64,000 nt of DNA from Enterococcus larvae (GCF_017830045.1 NZ_JAEDXU010000015.1:1-64000); one strand, 5' to 3'; numbered from the stretch's first letter, positions 54,375 to 63,379 are shown. Notes: generated from the sequence alone by a model not told the origin. Program-made: numbers and translations.

Positions 54375-54713
54375 CTAAATCAACTCTTCAATAAAACTCA
54401 AGAAACGCTCTTTTACATTATCAGCATTATCTTTTGCTTTTTCAGTATAATCAGAGGCTTTCTCGCGACCCTCTTTGACCTTATCTAAAAGATTCAAGAC
54501 AGAATCTAACTCATTATCTGATAAGTGGTCGACAACCTCCATGATTTTATCATTGCCGCCGAACTTATCATGAACAATTTTCTTCGCTTTGCAGCGATTT
54601 GATAAATGAGAAACCTTCTTTACTATTTTTTCTGAAGCAGTTACTGCGACAACTACTCCTGCAACTGCAGCAATACTTAATCCGACTGTAATTTTTGTAG
54701 ATGTTTTCATCAT
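54375..54713 (-). CDS. YtxH-like membrane-anchored protein
   Basis: 112 residues. One membrane segment near the N-terminus (about 8-26, ITVGLSIAAVAGVVVAVTA), a basic region, then charged amphipathic helices (about 50-108) with KASDYTEKAKDNADNVKERF resembling YtxH/LEA-like repeats. Probably a cell-envelope stress protein; function unknown. Ends GAAGAGTTGATT-like before the stop. Monocistronic. Confidence 0.72.
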   Translation of the reverse strand: MMKTSTKITVGLSIAAVAGVVVAVTASEKIVKKVSHLSNRCKAKKIVHDKFGGNDKIMEVVDHLSDNELDSVLNLLDKVKEGREKASDYTEKAKDNADNVKERFLSFIEELI

Positions 54714-54790
54714 ACTCCACTCCTTACTGTTTAGTTATGTTAATCATATCATAAAGGGCTGAGACAACCCAATATTTCAACCGCAGACTG

Positions 54791-55495
54791 CTAATCTCTC
54801 CTATTGTTTCCACCAAAAAGGATAATCAAGCGAAGTAACTGCAGAAACGTTGATAAAGCCGCCGCCACATAGGTAAGTGCAGCAGCAAATAATACTTTTC
54901 TTGCCATCGGCAGCTCTTCAGCAGTCAAAAGATCACCTTCACCCAATATTTTCAACGCTCTTCTGGACGCATTGAATTCTACAGGCAAGGTTACCAATTG
55001 GAACAACAATGCTAGAGAGAAAGCTAAAATACCGATATTGATCAAGGTTTGATTCCAGCTAAGTAAAACCCCGATCATGATCATTGGAAAAGAAAGCATT
55101 GAACCAAAATTAGCCACAGGGACAATTGCAGACCGAAGCTTCAACGGAATATAACTCTTATGATCCTGTACAGCATGACCACATTCATGCGCCGCTACAC
55201 CGATAGCTGCTACAGAAGTTGATCGAGCCGTAGCCTCAGACAAACTAAGTATTTTATTTCCTGAATTATAATTATCCGTTAAATGACCGGAAATTGGCTG
55301 TACCCCTACATCCCGAATATTTTCGGATTGAAGAATAAATTGAGCAGCTCGAGTACCTGTAACGTTATTTTTGCTTTTTACCTGATCGTATTTTTTGAAT
55401 GTACTATTGACGTAGGCTGACGCTGCCATGGAAATGACCAGCCCAAGGATGACCAACAAATACGTCGGATCTAAAAATCCATATAATGGTAGCAT
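54791..55495 (-). CDS. YugP-like zinc metallopeptidase
   Basis: 234-residue membrane protein. N-terminal membrane segment (about 12-28), zinc motif H103-E104-C-G-H107 in AIGVAAHECGHAVQDH, and two or three further membrane segments at 125-190 and at the end. This is the neutral zinc metallopeptidase family of B. subtilis YugP; substrates unknown. ATG 55495 is chosen with GGAGG about ten bases upstream; an in-frame GTG at 55501 is an alternative. Confidence 0.87.
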   Translation of the reverse strand: MLPLYGFLDPTYLLVILGLVISMAASAYVNSTFKKYDQVKSKNNVTGTRAAQFILQSENIRDVGVQPISGHLTDNYNSGNKILSLSEATARSTSVAAIGVAAHECGHAVQDHKSYIPLKLRSAIVPVANFGSMLSFPMIMIGVLLSWNQTLINIGILAFSLALLFQLVTLPVEFNASRRALKILGEGDLLTAEELPMARKVLFAAALTYVAAALSTFLQLLRLIILFGGNNRRD

Positions 55496-55598
55496 AATCA
55501 CATTCCTCCTATCTTTGACCTTATTTTACCATGAGACTGTAAAAAATGTATTTTTCAGCTTCTTTCTTTAGTCAAAAATAAAAAATTGTCGATTAACA

Positions 55599-55916
55599 TT
55601 AGCTTATCAAACGGACAGAAGAATCGAAATACTGCTCAATAAAATGGACAGCTTCTTGGATTTGGTTTACAGAATAACGAACTCCATTGGGTGCCGCCAC
55701 CCATTTTTCCTCAACATCATCCTTTCGATGAATCACAGCAATCACTTCCCCTTCAAATACTTTTAGAGGCTCAACAACACCCAATATATATACATCCTGC
55801 TCTTCACCATCTCCCCCCATGACTCCCTCTACATAGCCGTAGTTGATTGGATACATATTTCCATAGCTGTCCACATACCCTATCGGACGATCAATGACTA
55901 CTTGAATACTGTTCAT
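55599..55916 (-). CDS. short inorganic pyrophosphatase-like protein
   Basis: 105 residues with the fold I pyrophosphatase plan: VVIDRPIGYVDSYGNMYPINYGYVEG, then the acidic metal loop GGDGEEQDVYILG (about 34-46), then VIAVIHRKDDVEEKWVAAP. It is much shorter than normal family I enzymes (about 170) and lacks some metal-site aspartates, so activity is uncertain. Common as a small paralogue in Firmicutes. ATG at 55916. Confidence 0.8.
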   Translation of the reverse strand: MNSIQVVIDRPIGYVDSYGNMYPINYGYVEGVMGGDGEEQDVYILGVVEPLKVFEGEVIAVIHRKDDVEEKWVAAPNGVRYSVNQIQEAVHFIEQYFDSSVRLIS

Positions 55917-56035
55917 TTGGATTCACTCCCTCTTCTTTATTCTATTTAAAGACTAACAAAAATGTCACTTTTCGGAAAGACGTTTCGATGGCGAAAAAAA
56001 GGAAAATGGCGATAATTAAGTATGAGGTGAAGATA

Positions 56036-56404
56036 ATGAAAAAATTAATTGGATTACTTGTCGGCTTTCTTCTACTATCAGGCGGTGCTTGGTATGCTTA
56101 TAACTATTATTATGGCGGGAAAGACTACTATACAGAAATAACAACAACTGGAGAAGTCTCTCAGGAAAAGGATGCCAAGGGAGAAAGTTATACAATTTAC
56201 CACTATACACAAACAGCCTTTGATAAAGATGGAAAAGAAACGACTCAAAAGATGAATGAATCTAGAGAAAAACCATTACGTATTGGTGCTTTTCTTAAAT
56301 TGAAAGTCAACGAGCGAAAAGGCGTGATCAGCTGGGATGAAGTCCAACAAAGTGATGTCCCTGAGAAAGCATTAGAAAAAATCAAAGCTGCTTCAACAAA
56401 TTAG
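56036..56404 (+). CDS. YxeA family (DUF1093) protein
   Basis: 122 residues. N-terminal signal or anchor segment (about 3-20, LIGLLVGFLLLSGGAWYAY) then YYYGGKDYYTEITTTGEV and KPLRIGAFLKLKVNERKGVISWDEV, the YxeA (DUF1093) pattern. Probably exported small protein of unknown role. ATG 56036 has GAGGTG upstream; upstream in-frame codons are unsupported. It ends one base before the second copy of the 176-base repeat region. Confidence 0.85.
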   Translation: MKKLIGLLVGFLLLSGGAWYAYNYYYGGKDYYTEITTTGEVSQEKDAKGESYTIYHYTQTAFDKDGKETTQKMNESREKPLRIGAFLKLKVNERKGVISWDEVQQSDVPEKALEKIKAASTN

Positions 56405-56406
56405 AA

Positions 56407-56582
56407 AAAGAGGCTGAGACAGAAGTGTTTAGCTACAAGCAGTAAGCCGGAATTCACGAAAATTGTTTCACAAATTTTTGTTGAATTCCGGCTTATTGTC
56501 GTAGGAGCTACTTCTGACTCGCCGTTTATTCGGATTTAGGGTATGGAAAAGAGTGGCAACAGATTATTGTCCCACTCTCTTT
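56407..56582. repeat. 176-base palindromic intergenic repeat, copy 2
   Basis: Matches 19857-20032 at 175 of 176 positions, same orientation. It lies between yxeA (plus) and ndpA (minus), again between convergent genes. The single difference (G at 56442) would give a G-U pair in the central stem. See copy 1 for structure. Confidence 0.9.
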
Positions 56583-56587
56583 TTCAT

Positions 56588-57592
56588 TTATAATTGATTA
56601 CTGATTTTTTCGATGTTTTTCAAAGTGATTGATACTGTTCCATCTGGATTATTGACAAACTCGATCAGTTCACTGTTTCTATAGACTTCAAGTGGAACAA
56701 TCAATTCGATACCGTTATCCATTTTTAGCTTTTGCTTTCCAAATTTTTTCTCAGAAATTTCTCTGGCTTCTCTGACAGGCGGTGTCTTGTCAACAAATTT
56801 TGATTCATTGACTTCCTCCTGATAAGCCATTCTAGCAGAGATGTTTTCTTTGAAAACCTGCTCGGCAATCTGTTGATTGTCGATCGTTCCAGTTTCTTCA
56901 ATACTCTCATATACTGCTTCTTTGACAGACGCAATCAATTCGAATTCATCTTCATCAAATTTTTTCCCAATTCGCTTCACTGCCTTCTTGATTTCTCTGA
57001 CATTTTCCTCTAGCGAAGGTGCTGGTTGAGATTGAATCACTTTTTCAGAAAAATACCAGAGCTTTTCACCAGAAAACTCATAACGCTTTTCTAGAAGCTC
57101 ATAGCTGAGCGTATCCAGATTAACAACAAGCCCTTCGTCCGGCTTTTGCGTTTTTGATGGCAGGATTGCCCGATTGATGATCAGCTTATTGTATACCGCT
57201 TCATCCTCATAATCCACAAAATGGGTATAATTTTCTTTATAGTTCAGTTTCAGCAGTGCTAAATGCAAAACCGTATCCTCTTCATAAAGAACAACTAACA
57301 AATCGGCGCTGGGACCATCCTCACTTCCTGAATAGATATCATACCAATATTGAACCAGCTGTTGGCTTTTTGGGATGAAATCTGAGGCGATGCCAGACAT
57401 CTTTTCTACAAAATCACTTTCTTGCAGTAAAACGCCGGTTTTCGTCTGTGCCGTCGACAGCTTATTGATTTTATTCGTTAAATAAATTCGAATATACTCT
57501 GTTGTCAAATCAAGCTCATGCTCTGAGAACACAGGTGTTCCTGTTTCTCTATCAATGATATGCATCACTGCTTTTTTTAAATAAATGTCCAT
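56588..57592 (-). CDS. nucleoid-associated protein (NdpA/YejK family)
   Basis: 334 residues. MDIYLKKAVMHIIDRETGTPVFSE opening, DLLVVLYEEDTVLHLALLKLNYKENYTHFVDYED (about 97-130) and the central ILPSKTQKPDEGLVVNL are typical of NdpA (YejK, 37-kDa nucleoid-associated protein). Role in chromosome organisation is known only by association in E. coli. AAGGAG precedes the ATG. Monocistronic. Confidence 0.88.
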   Translation of the reverse strand: MDIYLKKAVMHIIDRETGTPVFSEHELDLTTEYIRIYLTNKINKLSTAQTKTGVLLQESDFVEKMSGIASDFIPKSQQLVQYWYDIYSGSEDGPSADLLVVLYEEDTVLHLALLKLNYKENYTHFVDYEDEAVYNKLIINRAILPSKTQKPDEGLVVNLDTLSYELLEKRYEFSGEKLWYFSEKVIQSQPAPSLEENVREIKKAVKRIGKKFDEDEFELIASVKEAVYESIEETGTIDNQQIAEQVFKENISARMAYQEEVNESKFVDKTPPVREAREISEKKFGKQKLKMDNGIELIVPLEVYRNSELIEFVNNPDGTVSITLKNIEKISNQL

Positions 57593-58095
57593 CTGTCAAT
57601 CTCCTTCTCTTTAGCGGGTCAGCTTTTTTGAATGCTGCAAGCACAGAGGCTTTTCATCAAAAAAGACTAACTCATCAACAGCGGTTTTCCCATATTTATC
57701 AGCTAAAAATGCTGATGAACAGCAGTCGTCAGTCATAAAATCTAGGGATTCTCTTTCAGTCAAACCTTATCTAGTCTACAGGAAATTCAGAGAAAAATCA
57801 AAGCATTGTCTATAGAAATCATAGGAAGTATTATCCGCAGATGTTATACTATCAAATTGATAAACGACACTTAGTAAGTTTAAGCGATACCTTTACCTCA
57901 AGGCTTAAGAGCTGGCAATAGCCTGTATCCATCGATCATAACAGCGACAATGTAGAGGACAAACAAAAAAATTCTTGGCTCTGCTTCTGTAGCCATTTTT
58001 AAGATAGATTTAATTCGGCTTTCACTGGATTTTTTACGGGAAAATGATACACTGAAAGAAATTCATTTTACTAACTGAAGGAACGTAATGACTCT
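57593..58095. other. long non-coding region and leader upstream of ktrB
   Basis: 503 bases with no supported gene. Plus strand: an extended -10 (TGT-TATACT, 57842-57850) would give a leader of about 240 bases. This leader has TTAAGC..GCTTAA and AGGCT..AGCCT pairings (57879-57925) and a 5-base hairpin TGGCT..AGCCA followed by T5 (57978-58002). I looked for the c-di-AMP (ydaO) riboswitch, frequent at ktr genes, and did not find its core. Confidence 0.45.
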
Positions 58096-59439
58096 ATGAA
58101 ATCAAAAAAACATTTATCTGCTGTACAAGTTCTTGCACTGGGCTTTCTACTGATCATCTTTGTTGGCGGAAGTCTGCTGTCATTGCCCTTTTTTTCAAAA
58201 AATGGGGAAGCAACGCCATTTATCGATGCTCTATTCACAGCAACTTCTGCTGTCTGCGTGACTGGTTTGACTACTTTAAACACAGCTATGCATTGGAACC
58301 CTGCTGGTCAACTGCTGATCATGATTCTGATTGAAATCGGCGGCCTTGGCTTTATGTCCTTGCCAGTGGTTCTCTATTTTGTGATGCGGAAAAAAATCAC
58401 ATTAAGCACCAGGATGCTTTTGAGGGAGGCTTTGAATTTGGACGACATGTCCGGTGCCTTTCGCCTGATGATGTACATTGTCAAACTAGCCTTAGTTATA
58501 CAGGGAATCGGTGCGATCCTGCTTTCCTTTCAATTTGTTCCGGAATTTGGCTGGAAGAAAGGCATTTTCTTTGGTATCTTTCATTCGATTTCCAGCTTCT
58601 GTAATGCCGGCTTCGATCTATTAGGAGATAGCTTAGTCCCTTATCAGAGCAATCCTTATGTTCTAATAGTTATCGGATTGCTGATCATTTCAGGAGGTCT
58701 TGGGTTTATTGTCTGGCAGGATATTTTGTTTTATAAGGAAAGAAAGAAGTTTTCCCTCCATTCCAAGCTGGCTTTGACAACAACATTTGTGTTATTGCTT
58801 GGCGGCTTCATCGTTTTCTTTTTTACAGAGCAAAATGCCGGGAATTTGACAGAGGGCACTAACTTTATAGAACGGCTGGCAAATACATTCTTTATGTCTG
58901 TTACTCCTCGAACAGCTGGTTACTATTCAATCAATTACTTGGATATGACCAATGCAGGGCTGATTGCTACAATGTTTCTGATGTACATTGGTGGAACATC
59001 CGGCTCTACTGCGGGCGGCTTGAAGACAACAACGTTTGCAGTGTTAGTCATTCAAGTCATCTCGATCTTCAAAGGAAGACAACGTGCAGAATTTCATGGG
59101 AGAACGATTCCAAGTGCCACTGTTTTTCGAGCTCTTACTTTGTTCTTCATCACTTTGTCATTGTGTGTCGTTTCAATCATGGTACTTTCTGTGACTGAAA
59201 ACATCCCTGATTATTCCGGAATAGAATATATTGCCTTTGAGGTCTTCTCGGCATTTGGAACTGTAGGTTTGACCATGGGACTGACACCGGATCTATCCAT
59301 TGCCGGGAAAATCATTATTATGCTCTTGATGTATATCGGTCGTGTCGGCTTCTTCACAGTTGGCTTCTCCCTACTGACGAAAGCTGCTAAACCGACAGCG
59401 AAGTATAAGTACCCAGATGAAACAATTATGATCGGCTGA
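58096..59439 (+). CDS. ktrB: Ktr/Trk-type potassium uptake protein KtrB
   Basis: 447-residue membrane subunit of a K+ (Na+-coupled) transporter with four M1-P-M2 repeats. Selectivity loops: SAVCVTGLTT (about 54-63), SISSFCNAGFDL (about 166-177), TPRTAGYYS (about 271-279) and FSAFGTVGLTMG (about 385-396), each with the expected glycine. It needs the regulator KtrA, not in this window. Start ATG with GAAGGA upstream. Monocistronic, terminated by a shared hairpin. Confidence 0.92.
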   Translation: MKSKKHLSAVQVLALGFLLIIFVGGSLLSLPFFSKNGEATPFIDALFTATSAVCVTGLTTLNTAMHWNPAGQLLIMILIEIGGLGFMSLPVVLYFVMRKKITLSTRMLLREALNLDDMSGAFRLMMYIVKLALVIQGIGAILLSFQFVPEFGWKKGIFFGIFHSISSFCNAGFDLLGDSLVPYQSNPYVLIVIGLLIISGGLGFIVWQDILFYKERKKFSLHSKLALTTTFVLLLGGFIVFFFTEQNAGNLTEGTNFIERLANTFFMSVTPRTAGYYSINYLDMTNAGLIATMFLMYIGGTSGSTAGGLKTTTFAVLVIQVISIFKGRQRAEFHGRTIPSATVFRALTLFFITLSLCVVSIMVLSVTENIPDYSGIEYIAFEVFSAFGTVGLTMGLTPDLSIAGKIIIMLLMYIGRVGFFTVGFSLLTKAAKPTAKYKYPDETIMIG

Positions 59440-59489
59440 TTGGTTGTATCTGATGATGCAGAGAGCTGCTTATTCCTCAGCTCATAATA

Positions 59490-59536
59490 AAACATTCGAC
59501 TATCCCCTTTTCACTAGGTGCTTAGTCGAATGTTTA
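59490..59536. terminator. bidirectional terminator
   Basis: AAACATTCGACTA pairs with TAGTCGAATGTTT around a 21-base loop. It serves ktrB and the convergent hypothetical gene. Confidence 0.85.
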
Positions 59537-59560
59537 TTTATTTCTCTACTTATACCATCA

Positions 59561-59947
59561 CTAATTAAAGGCTTCCTCCAGTCGCTTTGCTCGGTTTGAT
59601 ATGATGTTATCGATTTCTTCAGCATCTACATCAAGCCTTCGCAATAACACGTTGCACATCTCTGTAGGTTTTCTTTGGAGGGATGTGATGTATTCATGCT
59701 TCATTTTTTCTTTGTCGAACTGTTCCAAAAATATTTGAAACTCAGCAAACCAATCGATTGCCGATGTCCTCTGTCGCTCTATGCCCTGCAGTATTGGTAC
59801 AACCGCTGCCTCCGGATTTTCAAAGCTCTCAAAAATTTTAACTATATCATACGCACGATCCTGATACTCTTCAGACCAAGAAATCTCCGAATCAAAATAG
59901 CCGTCCAGTTCATTCATCAGCATATGGGCATAAGTTACCTCGTTCAT
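59561..59947 (-). CDS. hypothetical protein
   Basis: 128 residues, acidic, predicted all-helical, no membrane segment. Repeated Glu/Asp-rich helices (ELDGYFDSEISWSEEYQDRAYDIVKIF). No family recognised. Strong AGGAGGAG site before the ATG. Confidence 0.75.
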   Translation of the reverse strand: MNEVTYAHMLMNELDGYFDSEISWSEEYQDRAYDIVKIFESFENPEAAVVPILQGIERQRTSAIDWFAEFQIFLEQFDKEKMKHEYITSLQRKPTEMCNVLLRRLDVDAEEIDNIISNRAKRLEEAFN

Positions 59948-60225
59948 TTATTCTCCTCCTATAACGTCATTTGATTCTACTTAGTATACTAAAGTAAAAA
60001 CAAGAAGCATATATCCTGCGTGCGAAAGATTCAACACTTGTTCTCATTACCGAATTCTTATTTAAGCTCTATACAACTCGTTTCCACCACCTGACTATCT
60101 CTTTATCATGTGTTAAGATAGTGGTATCTAAAAAAGAAATGCAGGTGATGAGATGATTGCCCATAAAAGAGATCATCTCCATGTAAATAGACAAAACAAA
60201 TAGAATTTACATGGAGGAAAACAAC

Positions 60226-60966
60226 ATGAAAGAAAATAACTATGACAACCAAGCCTTCTTTGAAAAATACAGCCAAATGGATCGTTCTAAAAAGGGACTC
60301 GAAGGTGCCGGAGAATGGCAAACACTGAAACAGCTACTGCCTGATTTTTCTGGAAAGTCTGTACTGGATCTTGGCTGCGGCTATGGCTGGCACTGCATCT
60401 ATGCTGCTGAACAAGGTGCGGCATCAGTGATTGGTGTAGATTTGTCTGAGAAAATGCTTGAAGCAGCAAGAGAGAAGACCCATTTTTCTCAAGTAGAGTA
60501 TATTCAAGCTGGAATTGAGGATATTACCTTTCCTGAAAATAGCTTTGACATTGTGATAAGCTCTTTGGCTCTACATTATGTCCCGTCTTTTGAAGCTGTT
60601 GCAGCTAATGTTCAGAAATTTTTAAAATCAGATGGAGAATTCATTTTTTCTGTGGAGCATCCCATTTTCACTGCTGAAGGTAAGCAGCAATGGCTCTATG
60701 CCGAGGATGGAACGATTCGCCATTTTCCTGTAGATAACTATTTTTATGAAGGAAAACGAAGTGCAGAATTTCTTGGCGAGGAAGTAACGAAATACCATAA
60801 AACATTGACTACCTATGTTGATGGATTACTAGTCAATGGGTTTCAGTTACAACGACTCGTTGAGCCTATGCCGCCTGAAAATATGATGTCCATTCCGGGA
60901 ATGAAGGATGAAATGCGCAGACCCATGATGCTGATTATTTCTGCAAAAAATCAAAAAGAACTATAG
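60226..60966 (+). CDS. class I SAM-dependent methyltransferase
   Basis: 246 residues. Motif I VLDLGCGYGWHCIYAAEQGA (about 48-67), GVDLSEKMLEAAREK (motif post-I, about 71-85), IVISSLALHYV (about 111-121) and a C-terminal beta pair. It resembles UbiE/BioC-like and small-molecule methyltransferases; substrate unknown. The upstream in-frame ATG overlaps GGAGG, so ATG 60226 is taken. Monocistronic. Confidence 0.88.
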   Translation: MKENNYDNQAFFEKYSQMDRSKKGLEGAGEWQTLKQLLPDFSGKSVLDLGCGYGWHCIYAAEQGAASVIGVDLSEKMLEAAREKTHFSQVEYIQAGIEDITFPENSFDIVISSLALHYVPSFEAVAANVQKFLKSDGEFIFSVEHPIFTAEGKQQWLYAEDGTIRHFPVDNYFYEGKRSAEFLGEEVTKYHKTLTTYVDGLLVNGFQLQRLVEPMPPENMMSIPGMKDEMRRPMMLIISAKNQKEL

Positions 60967-61015
60967 ATTATTTTCTTTACCTGATTCATTTATGATTGAA
61001 GAAATCGTTCTCTAA

Positions 61016-61076
61016 AAAGGAAACAGAGCTGATCTTTGGTGTTCACCACCATGATTGGCTCTGTCTCCTTTTTTAT
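61016..61076 (+). terminator. terminator of the methyltransferase gene
   Basis: AAAGGAAACAGAGC pairs with GCTCTGT.TCCTTT and is followed by T-rich sequence; an inner GGTG..CACC hairpin fills the loop. Confidence 0.88.
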
Positions 61077-61228
61077 TCCTGTTTCTAAAGCTCTCTCATT
61101 ACGTCTATACAATAGATAGCCTTCTCTCTCATCCTTACCACGGGTTTTTCAAACAGCTATTTCTCTCAAATTGCTGTAGCCAACCACAATTCCTTATGTA
61201 TATAATAGTTAAAAAGGAGGAAAACTAC

Positions 61229-61411
61229 ATGGAACAAATTTATATGTATGCCAGCTTCATCAGCTTTTTCGGTGCGTTTCTTTTAGTCGTTGGATTCTCA
61301 AAACAGTTTAAGGAGCTGACACTTCTTCAAAAGTCAGCGATTATCTTAGTATTCATAGGAACCCTTGTACCAATCATCGTTGGTACCATTCAAGGCTTTC
61401 TATCTGCATAA
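61229..61411 (+). CDS. small two-helix membrane protein
   Basis: 60 residues with two membrane segments (about 6-23 and 36-57) joined by a short basic loop (KQFKELTLLQK). Too small to place in a family; such proteins are often immunity proteins, toxins or transporter partners, none shown here. AAAGGAGG and ATG 61229 support it. TATAAT at 61201-61206 may be its -10. The next gene follows after 17 bases. Confidence 0.75.
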   Translation: MEQIYMYASFISFFGAFLLVVGFSKQFKELTLLQKSAIILVFIGTLVPIIVGTIQGFLSA

Positions 61412-61428
61412 AGAAGGTTGGAGGAAAT

Positions 61429-61746
61429 ATGTCTAAGAAGCACTCACTGCAAAGTCTGGCGATTCTATTGAAAGAGTTGTTCTATCTACTAAAGAAATAC
61501 GATCATTCCAGCTATAACGCAAGACAGGTGGAAAATATATTGGCCATCATTTACGAAGAGGAAAATCCAAAGAAGTATTCAGAAATCTATTCCTGCCTTA
61601 AAGGTCTCTATTTCCCGAAAGCCGGATTAAGCGAATTTTATATCTCTGCTGATCAATCAAGTGATTGGCGGATGCTGAATCAGCGACTTGCTAAAATTAG
61701 TGAAGAGTTGGAAGACTATGAACAGATATTTGAAAAGTATCAATAA
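61429..61746 (+). CDS. hypothetical protein
   Basis: 105 residues, soluble, helical, basic at the start and acidic at the end (KISEELEDYEQIFEKYQ). No family recognised. GGAGG precedes ATG 61429. It forms a two-gene unit with the small membrane protein and ends at the long palindrome. Confidence 0.75.
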   Translation: MSKKHSLQSLAILLKELFYLLKKYDHSSYNARQVENILAIIYEEENPKKYSEIYSCLKGLYFPKAGLSEFYISADQSSDWRMLNQRLAKISEELEDYEQIFEKYQ

Positions 61747-61848
61747 AAACAGGACAGTTTTCAGTAATAATATAGTAGTTTCAAGAAGTCGGATTCTTTC
61801 TCCAACTTCTATGATCACTATAATAACTTGAAAAACTGTCCTATTTTC
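61747..61848. repeat. long imperfect palindrome between convergent genes
   Basis: AGGACAGTTTTCA near 61752 pairs with TGAAAAACTGTCCT near 61830, enclosing ATAGT..ACTAT and AGAAGT..ACTTCT pairs with a small apical loop. The whole 100 bases can form one branched hairpin. Position fits a bidirectional terminator, but it is longer than usual. Confidence 0.65.
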
Positions 61849-62990
61849 TATTTATTTTTTTGAAGCAATTCTGCGTATGCAAACACTAATGGTGCGATTC
61901 CTTTAGCGTCATTTTCTACAATTGGCTCAGAAATATAATACTCATAGCTGCCGTCCCGTAATTTATAGGTGCCGTGTCCAGGCATACCACCCAATCCTGC
62001 CACTAGACAAATATCCTTCAGAACATAGCCATTATCCGTTTCCACTAGTTTATATTCGACAACTGAAGCCAAAATATCAGCTCCTTTTTCGAAATAAGCT
62101 TCAGGAAGATAACCGAGTCTAGCTCCTTTCATCAATGCATAGGCAATAGCACAGGTACCGCTGGTTTCCAGATAATTTCCTTCACGCTCGCCTTGATCTG
62201 TGACTTGATAAAACATTTTCGTTTTTGGATCAGCAAACCCTAACAGTGTATCCAGCAATTCTCTTAGCTGCTCTATTAATATGCCACGCTCTTTTTGATG
62301 CTGCAGGTCAATATATTCTAGTGTATCAACCAAAGCCATCGCATACCAGCCATGGGAACGTGTCCAAAAGTTCTTACTGCAGCCTGTTTTTGGATCTGCC
62401 CAAAAGGCCGTTTTTGTCTCATCGACACCATGATAAAGCAAACCTGTTTTCGGATCACGCATCAATTGATACGCATGTTGAAATTGATGGACGATATCTG
62501 ATTGATTTTTTCCTTGATTAAATGTCACATCGTATTGGACATAAAACGGCTGTACCATATACAATCCGTCCAGCCAAATTTGGTTTGGATAAATTTCTTT
62601 ATGCCAGAAGTTCCCGCCAGGTGTCCTCGGCTGTTCTAAAAGCTGTGCATATAAACACTTCAATGCCTTCTCATACTTCAGCTTTGAGGTACCTTCAAGC
62701 AATCGATAGAGAACCTTTCCTTCGTTAATGTTGTCACAGTTGTGTTCTTTTAGGTCAAAACCTAAAATCTTTCCTTCTTCATCAATATAATAATCAATGA
62801 AAGAATCTAAAAAATCAAAGTAACGCTTGTCCTCTGTTGCCTCATGCATTTTGAGCATTGCCATTGCCATACAGCCATCGATATAACTCCATTTTGGATT
62901 GCTGCTTAAGGCAGACTCCTTATTCCAGGGTGGTCTTTCCGGTGTTGTATTGCTCAATATTTCGTCAAAAAAATTCTTTATCTGTTCCAT
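61848..62990 (-). CDS. GH105 unsaturated glycuronyl hydrolase (YteR-like)
   Basis: 380-residue cytosolic alpha/alpha barrel that removes unsaturated uronic acids from oligosaccharides made by lyases, such as pectin or rhamnogalacturonan fragments. Catalytic Asp D141 in QIWLDGLYMVQPF, then GLLYHGVDETK, NFWTRSHGWYAMALVD (about 210-225), and ETSGTCAIAYALMKG. No signal peptide. The upstream in-frame ATG overlaps GGAGG, so ATG 62990 is taken. A cre-like site 160 bases upstream suggests carbon control. The substrate lyase is not in the window. Confidence 0.9.
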   Translation of the reverse strand: MEQIKNFFDEILSNTTPERPPWNKESALSSNPKWSYIDGCMAMAMLKMHEATEDKRYFDFLDSFIDYYIDEEGKILGFDLKEHNCDNINEGKVLYRLLEGTSKLKYEKALKCLYAQLLEQPRTPGGNFWHKEIYPNQIWLDGLYMVQPFYVQYDVTFNQGKNQSDIVHQFQHAYQLMRDPKTGLLYHGVDETKTAFWADPKTGCSKNFWTRSHGWYAMALVDTLEYIDLQHQKERGILIEQLRELLDTLLGFADPKTKMFYQVTDQGEREGNYLETSGTCAIAYALMKGARLGYLPEAYFEKGADILASVVEYKLVETDNGYVLKDICLVAGLGGMPGHGTYKLRDGSYEYYISEPIVENDAKGIAPLVFAYAELLQKNK

Positions 62991-63150
62991 ATTTTCCTCC
63001 ATACTTTTTATTCGATAGACAAATATTCATGGATACAAATCCTATTAAAAAGTAACAATTGCCGTTAATTTCTTTGCTGTATACTTCGTGCAAAGATCAC
63101 TTCTCGTGTAAGGAATTTGTAATAGGATCTACATAGATATCCTTTTATAA

Positions 63151-63165
63151 ATGAATCGCTTTCAT
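63151..63165 (-). promoter_or_regulatory. cre-like CcpA site upstream of the GH105 gene
   Basis: On the minus strand ATGAAAGCGATTCAT matches WTGNAARCGNWWNCW at 14 of 15 positions. Confidence 0.6.
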
Positions 63166-63346
63166 AATAATCTAGAAAACTACTGCCATCTTGTATCTTC
63201 CACCATACTGCTCCCAAAAAAATCGATTCTTTATAGGAATTATATCAAGGAACACGTGTGCATTCAAGGCTATCAAAGGAAGTTGTCACTATTGACGAAT
63301 AATCAAGTGAACCTGCCCAAAAATACAAACCGCCGGATGATTCCAA

Positions 63347-63379
63347 AATAAAAAGAATCAGAGACAAATCGCCTCTGAT
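63347..63379 (-). terminator. terminator of the aldo/keto reductase gene
   Basis: ATCAGAG (63357-63363) pairs with CTCTGAT (63373-63379). On the minus strand TCTTTTTATTTT follows. Confidence 0.75.

Noticed and set aside
57857-58095. c-di-AMP (ydaO) riboswitch upstream of ktrB
   Set aside because: Expected from gene context, but the conserved core motifs are not present.
63151-63351. 66-codon plus-strand frame upstream of the GH105 gene
   Set aside because: No ribosome site, AT-rich low-information composition, and it contains the cre-like site.
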